The notes under the pieces are model-generated. The model was not told the DNA's origin. It did no database searches and saw only the letters and a list, made by a program, of their open reading frames with translations. Shown here piece by piece: positions 1 to 5,838 of a stretch of DNA of 7,869 bases; position 1 is the stretch's first letter; every line of letters starts with the position of its first letter. The stretch covers positions 1 through 7,869 of the forward strand of contig CAZBUK010000133.1 of NCBI GenBank assembly GCA_964495085.1, written 5' to 3'. The DNA comes from CAZBUK01 sp964495085 (GTDB taxonomy: Bacteria > Bacteroidota > Ignavibacteria > T3Sed10-11). The position numbers were made by a program, and so were the translations under genes.

Positions 1-539
1 CGAACGTCATCTCCATCACCGACGGCCAGATATACCTCGAACCGAATCTTTTCAATGCGGGCGTCAGACCTGCGATCAACGTCGGCATCTCGGTATCGCG
101 GGTCGGGGGCAACGCACAGATCAAGGCGATGAAGAAGGTCGCCGGACGCCTTCGCCTGGAACTTGCCCAGTACCGCGAACTCGAAGCATTTGCGAAATTC
201 GGATCGGATCTCGATAAATCTACACAGGCTCAATTACGGCGGGGACAGCGTCTGGTCGAGCTGTTGAAACAGGACCAGTACGAACCGGTTCCGGTCGAAC
301 GGCAGATTATCGTTATATTTGCCGGTACGAACGGTTATCTCGACGAAATCCCGGTAAGTGAAATCCGTCGATATGAACAGGAATTGATCGAGATTATGGA
401 CCTGAAGCATTACGACATACTCGATGCCATCGCAGAGAAAAAGGAGATCTCCGATGAAGCGAACACCAAGCTCCATACCATTCTGAAGGAGTTTACGGAT
501 TCGTTCAAAGTCTCCATTAAGGATACAAAGAGTGCATAA
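1..539 (+). CDS. atpA: F1F0 ATP synthase subunit alpha, C-terminal part (5' end outside window)
   Basis: Alpha subunit of the catalytic F1 head of ATP synthase, a cytoplasm-facing peripheral membrane complex that makes ATP from the proton or sodium gradient. The reading frame is open from base 3, giving 178 visible residues of an expected roughly 500-530, so the nucleotide-binding Walker A part lies outside the window. Visible features are the ITDGQIYLEP segment, then GVRPAINVGISVSRVGG, which includes the conserved arginine (codon 99-101) that reaches into the neighbouring beta catalytic site. The C-terminal helical domain follows (AQYRELEAFAKFGSDLD, then a PVPVERQ segment). GGNAQIK in place of the common GGAAQ resembles Bacteroidetes/Chlorobi-type alpha subunits as I know them. 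The ATG at 129 is internal, not the start. The gene ends 26 bases before atpG and is presumably co-transcribed with it. Identity is very secure. Confidence 0.97.
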   Translation, partial: NVISITDGQIYLEPNLFNAGVRPAINVGISVSRVGGNAQIKAMKKVAGRLRLELAQYRELEAFAKFGSDLDKSTQAQLRRGQRLVELLKQDQYEPVPVERQIIVIFAGTNGYLDEIPVSEIRRYEQELIEIMDLKHYDILDAIAEKKEISDEANTKLHTILKEFTDSFKVSIKDTKSA

Positions 540-565
540 ACGACCGAGCGCCTGATACCGACTCT

Positions 566-1456
566 ATGGCAACATTACGAGACATAAAGCAACGCATAAG
601 CGGAATCAAGAAAACGCAGCAGATCACCAAGGCAATGAAAATGGTGGCTGCTTCTAAGCTCCGCCGGGCGCAGAACCGGATTCTATCCGCGCGTCCCTAC
701 GCGTTCGAACTTGCGTCCATTCTTGGAAATCTTGTCGATCATGTCGACATCTCTCTCAATCCGCTCCTTAAACCGCGCGAGACGAGGACCGTCGGCATTG
801 TCGTAGTGACCTCGGACCGGGGATTGTGCGGCGGCTTCAATTCGAATCTCATCAGATTTGCGGTGGATCACATCAGGAACACCTGCGGCGAATACTACGA
901 CCGCGGCGCGCTGAAGATAATCTGCATCGGCAGAAAATCGTTCGATTATTTCAACAGAAGAGATTATACGGTCGAGCGCAGACACACGGGATTGTTCGGC
1001 AACCTTCAATTCCAGGACGCCCAGTCCATCGTACAGGAACTGAAAGAGGATTACCTGCGCGAAACGCTCGATAGGGTAGATGTCGTCTATAATGAATTTA
1101 AATCGATCGTGCAGCCGCGCATAACCGTCGAGCAATTTCTCCCGATTACTCCGGCGGAAATAGCGGAAGGGAAGAGCAGAAAGGCCGATGTGGATTATAT
1201 CTACGAACCGTCTGCGGAACAGATTGTCAACCAGCTCATACCGAAACACCTCGACACACACATGTGGCGCATCCTCCTCGAATCGAACGCCGCCGAAGAA
1301 GGAGCGCGGATGACGGCGATGGATTCAGCCACGGAAAACGCGAAAGATCTCATCAGAACGCTTCAATTGACTTATAACAAAGCACGACAGACGGCAATTA
1401 CCACGGAGATCATGGAAATTGTCGGAGGTGCGAACGCGCTCGAAGACGCAAGCTGA
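566..1456 (+). CDS. atpG: F1F0 ATP synthase subunit gamma
   Basis: Gamma subunit, the rotating central stalk of F1 that couples proton flow through F0 to catalysis in the alpha/beta hexamer. The protein has 296 residues (Escherichia coli gamma is about 287). The N-terminal coiled-coil strand is conserved (ATLRDIKQRI, then KTQQITKAMKMVAASKLRRAQ within residues 2-36). A Rossmann-like middle begins with VVVTSDRGLCGGFN. The C-terminal coiled-coil strand carries the family signature RMTAMDSATENA and ends TEIMEIVGGANAL. The ATG at 566 fits the universal MATLRxIKxRI start, although no good Shine-Dalgarno sequence precedes it. It follows atpA by 26 bases. Beta (atpD) and epsilon (atpC) do not follow, so gamma closes this part of the ATP synthase operon and those subunits must be encoded elsewhere or upstream. 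No frameshift or missing segment was seen. Confidence 0.98.
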   Translation: MATLRDIKQRISGIKKTQQITKAMKMVAASKLRRAQNRILSARPYAFELASILGNLVDHVDISLNPLLKPRETRTVGIVVVTSDRGLCGGFNSNLIRFAVDHIRNTCGEYYDRGALKIICIGRKSFDYFNRRDYTVERRHTGLFGNLQFQDAQSIVQELKEDYLRETLDRVDVVYNEFKSIVQPRITVEQFLPITPAEIAEGKSRKADVDYIYEPSAEQIVNQLIPKHLDTHMWRILLESNAAEEGARMTAMDSATENAKDLIRTLQLTYNKARQTAITTEIMEIVGGANALEDAS

Positions 1457-1459
1457 TTC

Positions 1460-1520
1460 GTTCGGGAATCGGCCTGCTCCGGATCCCGTTCGAAGCATAC
1501 CGAAAGCGGTATCCCCGAAC
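1460..1520 (+). repeat. Nested inverted repeat / stem-loop just after atpG
   Basis: An outer pair GTTCGGG (1460-1466) and CCCGAAC (1514-1520) is perfectly complementary over 7 bp. It encloses a tight inner hairpin, ATACCG (1497-1502), loop AAAG, CGGTAT (1507-1512). It begins four bases after the atpG stop codon, where a 3'-end stabilising structure or terminator would be expected. No T-tract follows (the next bases are CGGAATACATG), so it does not fit a standard intrinsic terminator. It may protect the 3' end of the ATP synthase mRNA, act with a termination factor, or be chance. Confidence 0.45.
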
Positions 1521-1607
1521 CGGAATACATGCTATACAAACTTCACAAAACCCGACGTATCTCCCGTTATTTCCATCCGGCGTTCGTCTGCAAAGTCGTT
1601 CGTTCAC

Positions 1608-1619
1608 TGTGCCGGCACA
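1608..1619. repeat. Perfect 12-bp palindrome TGTGCCGGCACA (possible operator)
   Basis: TGTGCCGGCACA is identical to its own reverse complement, with no spacer. It lies about 50 bases upstream of the promoter candidate for plsY. Ten bases covering most of it (GCCGGCACAC, 1611-1620) recur with one change as GCCGGTACAC at 1654-1663, a displacement of 43 bases, close to four helical turns. Symmetric sites like this can bind a dimeric regulator, but no regulator is known here and the match could be accidental. Confidence 0.3.
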
Positions 1620-1624
1620 CCGTG

Positions 1625-1656
1625 GCCCGGATATGTGCACGGGCAGTCGGTCTGCC
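1625..1656 (+). repeat. Two overlapping, mutually exclusive hairpins
   Basis: GCCCG (1625-1629) can pair with CGGGC (1640-1644) across a 10-base loop. GGCAG (1642-1646) can pair with CTGCC (1652-1656) across a 5-base loop. The two stems share bases 1642-1644 and cannot form together, an arrangement seen in attenuators and switches. Each stem is only 5 bp, so this is weak on its own. If the promoter at 1668-1696 is the only one, this stretch would not be in the plsY transcript. Confidence 0.25.
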
Positions 1657-1667
1657 GGTACACTCTC

Positions 1668-1696
1668 TTGATTAATAGAGCATCGTTGACTATCTT
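1668..1696 (+). promoter_or_regulatory. Candidate sigma70-like promoter for plsY-gpsA-recG
   Basis: TTGATT (1668-1673) and TATCTT (1691-1696) are separated by exactly 17 bases. Each matches 4 of 6 positions of the -35 and -10 consensus. The stretch is AT-rich within a GC-richer surrounding. Transcription would start near 1703 and give a leader of about 75 bases before plsY. If the organism belongs to the Bacteroidetes proper, its primary sigma factor would prefer a different -7/-33 consensus, so this remains a guess. Confidence 0.35.
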
Positions 1697-1729
1697 GGAA
1701 AATTCAGTGCGGTTCCGGTCGCATATTTG

Positions 1730-1749
1730 CACCTGTGCCGTTTCAGGTG
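1730..1749 (+). repeat. Leader hairpin upstream of plsY
   Basis: CACCTG (1730-1735) pairs perfectly with CAGGTG (1744-1749) around the 8-base loop TGCCGTTT. It ends 28 bases before the plsY ATG and would lie inside the leader of a transcript from the promoter candidate at 1668-1696. No T-tract follows, so it is not an intrinsic terminator. A role in translation control or mRNA stability is possible but unproven. Confidence 0.35.
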
Positions 1750-1777
1750 AGCAGCATCTCTCTTCACCGGGGAATTG

Positions 1778-2497
1778 ATGGAGCGATTAGTACTCATAAT
1801 AATTCTCAGTTACCTGGTCGGCTCGATACCGACCAGTATCATTTACAGCAAATGGTTCCGCGGGATCGACATCCGCAATTTCGGGAGCGGTAACGCAGGC
1901 GGTACGAATGTGTTCAGGGTGCTCGGCTGGAAACCGGGCGTCGGAGTCATTATCTTCGATGGATTGAAGGGCTATATCGCCGTTGCAGTGGTTGCGCGGC
2001 TCTATTTCGATCAGTCGATACCGATCGTGAGCAGTGGATTCTTTGAAGGGATTACCATCGTGCAGATCATCGCGGGCGCGTCGGCTATACTCGGCCATGT
2101 CTGGACCGCCTTTGCGGGATTTAAAGGAGGGAAGGGAATGGCAACGGCCGCCGGCATGCTCGTCGGCATCGCTCCGATAGAGTTCGCTGTCTCCGGCGTC
2201 GTTTTCTTAACGGTGCTTATTGCCTCGCGGTTCGTCTCGCTCGGATCCATCAGCGCCGCGGTGGCTTTCCCGCTTACCCTTTTCTTCCGCTGGAACGTCT
2301 TCAACGTCGAGATAGAAGATTACTGGACACTTGTGTATTTCAGCCTTGCCATAGCATCGTTACTCATGTTCACGCATCGCAGCAATATAATTCGCCTCAT
2401 CAAAGGTACTGAAAGCAAACTGTCATCTCTGCCGCTGTTCGGTCGCACGCGAAAAAGGACAAACGAGCCGGATACCTCGCCGGGACCCAAACCGTAA
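1778..2497 (+). CDS. plsY: Acyl-phosphate:glycerol-3-phosphate acyltransferase PlsY
   Basis: Integral inner-membrane enzyme that moves a fatty acyl group from acyl-phosphate to sn-glycerol 3-phosphate, forming lysophosphatidic acid, the first acylation of phospholipid synthesis (a PlsX partner is expected elsewhere). The protein has 239 residues, slightly longer than the usual 190-220 because of a basic and proline-rich tail (RTRKR...PGPKP). All family signatures are present, counted from the ATG at 1778: GSIPT at 15-19, GSGNAGGTN at 36-44, GHVWTAFAGFKGGKG at 106-120, a VSLGSI segment at 153-158 and HRSNI...KGTESK at 200-214. About five to seven hydrophobic segments run through it. The frame also allows a TTG start at 1775. 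I prefer the ATG because GGGGAA at 1769-1774 would directly abut the TTG. gpsA, which makes its substrate, follows after 16 bases. Confidence 0.95.
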   Translation: MERLVLIIILSYLVGSIPTSIIYSKWFRGIDIRNFGSGNAGGTNVFRVLGWKPGVGVIIFDGLKGYIAVAVVARLYFDQSIPIVSSGFFEGITIVQIIAGASAILGHVWTAFAGFKGGKGMATAAGMLVGIAPIEFAVSGVVFLTVLIASRFVSLGSISAAVAFPLTLFFRWNVFNVEIEDYWTLVYFSLAIASLLMFTHRSNIIRLIKGTESKLSSLPLFGRTRKRTNEPDTSPGPKP

Positions 2498-2513
2498 CCT
2501 TTCCGGATGAACG

Positions 2514-3512
2514 ATGCAAATCTCCGTGCTGGGCGCCGGAAGCTGGGGGACAACCCTCGCGCTTCTGCTCTATTCGAACAATCATAATGTAACTCTCTGG
2601 ACCTACAAGCCGGAACACGCGCAGACGATGCGCGAGACCAGAACCAATCCCGCGTTCCTCCCCGATATACCGATCCCACTCGATCTCGACATTACCAACG
2701 ATCTGCACGCTGCAGTCGCTCGGTCGGAGATGCTCGTCGCGGCGATACCGACGCAGTACATCCGGTCGGTATTCACGAACATCGATAGGTTCGATTTCGG
2801 CGGCCATATCATCGTGAACGTCGCAAAAGGCATCGAGAACGATTCGCTTATGACCATCTCCGAGATCCTTGAAAATATCTGTCCGTCTATCCGGCACGAA
2901 CGCCAGGCGATACTTTCGGGACCCAGTCACGCCGAGGAAGTGTCGCAGAATATCCCGACCGCCGTCGTGGCGGCTTCGGTATCCATAGAGACCGCAAAGG
3001 AGGTCCAGCAGGCCTTTCTGGCGCCTCATTTCCGGGTCTATGCCAGCGACGATCTGCGGGGCGTTGAACTGGGCGGCGCTCTGAAAAACGTGATCGCAAT
3101 CGCTGCCGGGATTTCCGACGGGATCGGATTCGGCGATAATACCAAATCCGCCCTCCTGACTAGGGGAATATTCGAGATCACCCGGCTCGGAATCGCCATG
3201 GGGGCGTCTGAGCACTCATTTGCGGGACTATCGGGAATCGGAGACCTCATCGTCACCTGTACGAGCCGCCACAGCAGGAACAGATTCGTCGGAGAGCAGA
3301 TCGGAAAGGGAAGGAAGCTGAAGGAGATACTCGAGGGTATGGTCATGGTAGCCGAGGGGGTGGCGACTACGAAGTCGGTATACAAACTTTCCGAGAAATT
3401 CGGGATTGAAATGCCCATATCGACGGAGGTATACCGCATGTTGTTTGAAGATAAAGATCCGAACGCAGCGACCGAGGATTTAATGACTCGGGACGCTCGT
3501 TTCGAACATTAA
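2514..3512 (+). CDS. gpsA: NAD(P)-dependent glycerol-3-phosphate dehydrogenase
   Basis: Cytoplasmic enzyme reducing dihydroxyacetone phosphate to sn-glycerol 3-phosphate, which supplies the backbone for phospholipids and the substrate of the neighbouring PlsY. The protein has 332 residues, typical of the family. The N-terminal Rossmann fold has the dinucleotide loop GAGSWG at residues 7-12. VNVAKGIE at 101-108 carries the conserved Lys105. LSGPSHAEE spans 134-142, where SFAxE is the more common form. GGALKN at 187-192 places the catalytic Lys191. GLSGIGDLIVTC spans 238-249, followed by the substrate-binding SRN at 254-256. The ATG at 2514 begins directly with the MxIxVLGAGSWG start expected for the family. 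It has no strong ribosome binding site and may be translated by coupling from plsY, 16 bases upstream. All expected key residues are present. Confidence 0.97.
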   Translation: MQISVLGAGSWGTTLALLLYSNNHNVTLWTYKPEHAQTMRETRTNPAFLPDIPIPLDLDITNDLHAAVARSEMLVAAIPTQYIRSVFTNIDRFDFGGHIIVNVAKGIENDSLMTISEILENICPSIRHERQAILSGPSHAEEVSQNIPTAVVAASVSIETAKEVQQAFLAPHFRVYASDDLRGVELGGALKNVIAIAAGISDGIGFGDNTKSALLTRGIFEITRLGIAMGASEHSFAGLSGIGDLIVTCTSRHSRNRFVGEQIGKGRKLKEILEGMVMVAEGVATTKSVYKLSEKFGIEMPISTEVYRMLFEDKDPNAATEDLMTRDARFEH

Positions 3513-3539
3513 CCGGCAGTTGCCGCCCGGCATATCAGT

Positions 3540-5771
3540 ATGGTCTTATCCACCTCATCAAATCCCCTTGCAACCGAGGTACAATACATTAAGCGTGTTG
3601 GTCCCCGCCGATCCCGGATATTGAAAGAGATCGGCATTGTCACCGTCCGCGATCTCCTCGGAATGTATCCCAGGAAATATCTCGACAGAAGCTCCATAGT
3701 CCGTATCGGCGATTTGTGGCGTTATACCGAGTCGGGGACGGAGGTTACAATCGTCGCGACGGTTCGCGGGAAAGATATCGTCAAGAGCTATAAGAAGAGA
3801 GATCGATTCGTGCTGGTCGTCGGCGATGACCGCAATTTCCTCGACTGTATTTGGTTCCAGCGCCCTCAACTCATGGAGAAGATATTCAACGTCGGCGATA
3901 AACTGGCAATATCCGGATCCGTGACCGATTACCAGGGCGTATTGCAGATGGTCCACCCATCGTTCGATCGCCTGTACTCCAGGATGCGCGAGGAGGCGGA
4001 TGAGCCGGATTGGGACAAGATGCTCAATACCGGCAGAATACTACCGGTATATACCGTGACCGGTGAAATGAGAGATGCAGGTCTCGAAGGAGCGACCCTC
4101 CGTTCGGTGATGCTCTCCGTCGTTGAGGAATTCGCCGGCCATCTTGAGGAGCATCTTCCCGAAGATATCCTCAAGCGAAGAGATTTGCCGGAATATCCCG
4201 CCGCCGTTCGATCGATACATTTCCCTCAGACCGTCGGGGATATGCAACGATCCAGAGAGAGACTTAAATACGACGAATTGTTCTACCTTCAGATGCTGCT
4301 CGCATACCGGAAGCGCGGTACCAAACAACTCCCGGGCATTTCGTTTCAGATAAAAAGCGATCTCGCCCGCCGGCTGGTCGGATCACTTCCCTATACGCTG
4401 ACCGCTGCTCAGAAACGCGTGATCCGGGAAATAACCTCCGATATGGAACGCCCGCACCCCATGTACCGGCTGCTTCAGGGAGATGTCGGCAGCGGCAAAA
4501 CCGTCGTCTCGCTCGCCGCGCTTCTGATTTCGATCGAGAACGGTTATCAGGCGGTCTTAATGGTACCAACCGAAATTCTCGCGCTTCAGCATTTCCAGAC
4601 GATGAATACGCTCCTCACGCCCCTCGGACTCCAGGCATATCTGCTGACCGGAAGTCAGAAGAAATCCGAACGGCAGCCGGTTGAGAGAGCGATAGCAGAC
4701 GGAACTGCGGGGCTCGTCATCGGAACGCATGCTCTATTTCAGGAGAATATCGTTTTCCGGCGTCTCGGACTGATCGTCATCGATGAGCAGCATCGATTCG
4801 GCGTCATGCAGCGGCTCCGGCTCATGGGAAAAGCTGCCATCCCCGGAACCGAATCGACGAATCCCGACGTCTTGATCCTCACCGCGACTCCCATACCGCG
4901 CACGTTATCGCTCACCCTGTACGGCGATCTCGATATATCGATCATCGATGAACGGCCTCCCGGCAGACAGCCCATCAAGACCGTCGTGCGGCATAAATCG
5001 GAACGCGGCAAGGTTTACCGGTTCGCACAGGAAGAGGTGATGAAGGGAAGACAGGTGTACGTTGTCTATCCGTTGATCGAAAAATCAGAGAAGTCGGACC
5101 TGAAAGCCGCCACTCAGGGATTCGAGGAATTGCAGAGCGGACCCTTCAGAGATCATAACGTTGCATTGCTTCATGGTAGGATGCCCCGCGAGATGAACGA
5201 GGAGATAATGACCAGGTACAGGAACGGCCTGATCGACGTTCTCGTTGCGACAACCGTCATCGAGGTCGGGGTCGATGTTCCGAATGCGACGCTCATGATA
5301 ATCGAGCATGCGGAGAGGTTCGGCCTGTCGCAGCTGCACCAGCTGCGCGGAAGGGTGGGGAGGGGGAGCGGCCAGTCGTATTGCATTGCGGTTCACTATC
5401 TCAATCCGGTAAGACGATCGCAGGCGGAATTCGGATTCACCTCGCCGCGGTCGATCTCAGCCGACGAAGAAAAGCGGAAGGGCATGCTCAGGCTCGAAAC
5501 CATTGAGTCGACGGACGACGGATTCCGGATTGCAGAGGTAGATCTGAAGCTGAGGGGGCCCGGAGAATTTTTCGGAACCAGGCAGAGCGGCTTTCCCGAA
5601 TTAAAACTGGCTTCTCTCGTTGACGACAAAGAGATACTTTCCCGCGCGCGGGAGGACGCGTTTGCTCTTGTCGGCCGCGATCCCCATCTTCGCGATCGGA
5701 TGAATCTGGGAACGCGCCGGCATTTCGAGAATCATATGAAGCCTCTCCTCGACTTTGTCAAAGCCGGTTAG
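3540..5771 (+). CDS. recG: ATP-dependent DNA helicase RecG
   Basis: Superfamily 2 double-stranded DNA translocase that remodels stalled replication forks and branch-migrates Holliday junctions and R-loops. It has 743 residues against about 693 in Escherichia coli. Order: an N-terminal helical segment (VGPRRSRILKEIGI, about 20-33), wedge/OB-fold region (about 55-145), helicase domain 1 and helicase domain 2. Motifs seen: Walker A GDVGSGKT 314-321, DEQH 415-418, TATPIPRT 448-455, LLHGRM 543-548, ATTVIEVGVDVP 570-581 and QLRGRVGRG 601-609. The RecG-specific TRG region, RGPGEFFGTRQSG at about 672-684, couples ATP hydrolysis to movement. Extra length lies partly around 620-650, just before the TRG region. 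It starts 28 bases after gpsA with no clear Shine-Dalgarno sequence. Transcription with plsY and gpsA is likely from spacing. No key residue is missing. Confidence 0.97.
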   Translation: MVLSTSSNPLATEVQYIKRVGPRRSRILKEIGIVTVRDLLGMYPRKYLDRSSIVRIGDLWRYTESGTEVTIVATVRGKDIVKSYKKRDRFVLVVGDDRNFLDCIWFQRPQLMEKIFNVGDKLAISGSVTDYQGVLQMVHPSFDRLYSRMREEADEPDWDKMLNTGRILPVYTVTGEMRDAGLEGATLRSVMLSVVEEFAGHLEEHLPEDILKRRDLPEYPAAVRSIHFPQTVGDMQRSRERLKYDELFYLQMLLAYRKRGTKQLPGISFQIKSDLARRLVGSLPYTLTAAQKRVIREITSDMERPHPMYRLLQGDVGSGKTVVSLAALLISIENGYQAVLMVPTEILALQHFQTMNTLLTPLGLQAYLLTGSQKKSERQPVERAIADGTAGLVIGTHALFQENIVFRRLGLIVIDEQHRFGVMQRLRLMGKAAIPGTESTNPDVLILTATPIPRTLSLTLYGDLDISIIDERPPGRQPIKTVVRHKSERGKVYRFAQEEVMKGRQVYVVYPLIEKSEKSDLKAATQGFEELQSGPFRDHNVALLHGRMPREMNEEIMTRYRNGLIDVLVATTVIEVGVDVPNATLMIIEHAERFGLSQLHQLRGRVGRGSGQSYCIAVHYLNPVRRSQAEFGFTSPRSISADEEKRKGMLRLETIESTDDGFRIAEVDLKLRGPGEFFGTRQSGFPELKLASLVDDKEILSRAREDAFALVGRDPHLRDRMNLGTRRHFENHMKPLLDFVKAG

Positions 5772-5838
5772 TATATTAGCTCGTATATTCAGTGTCGTGG
5801 TACAACCGTTCGCCGGAGATGTGCTCCACCATACTCTC

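Larger units (their letters stand above)
1457..1774. other. Intergenic region with several inverted repeats, no credible protein
   Basis: About 320 bases between atpG and plsY. One + strand frame stays open across it, but it starts inside atpG in another frame and gives a low-complexity product rich in Ser, Arg and Cys with no recognisable motif. I regard it as noncoding. The region holds a nested inverted repeat directly after atpG, a 12-bp palindrome, two overlapping hairpins, a promoter-like pair of hexamers and a hairpin shortly before plsY, each listed separately. In a window where other gene gaps are 16-67 bases, this is the one plausible regulatory or small-RNA region. I recognise no known RNA family in it. 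Confidence 0.6.

Noticed and set aside
1410..1640. Minus-strand frame of 76 codons spanning the atpG end and the gap
   Set aside because: It is antisense to the conserved atpG C-terminus, and its Arg/Cys-rich product resembles no protein family I know.
1419..1778. Open + strand frame across the atpG-plsY gap, 119 codons, ending in a TGA that overlaps the plsY ATG
   Set aside because: It starts inside atpG in a different frame, has no ribosome binding site, and its product is rich in Ser, Arg and Cys with no motif. An open stretch of this length is plausible by chance at this base composition.
2400..3215. Minus-strand frame of 271 codons opposite plsY and gpsA
   Set aside because: It is antisense to fully conserved GpsA motifs and has no recognisable domain. 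It is explained by codon bias on the opposite strand.
5771..5789. Direct repeat GTATATT (5771-5777 and 5783-5789), TATATT resembling a -10 element
   Set aside because: No -35-like hexamer lies at a suitable distance from either copy, and a Bacteroidetes-type -33/-7 pair does not fit the spacing. Not enough to call a promoter.
5815..5827. Small inverted repeat GGAG-ATGTG-CTCC before the phosphatase gene
   Set aside because: The stem is only 4 bp, there is no T-tract, and such repeats are common by chance.
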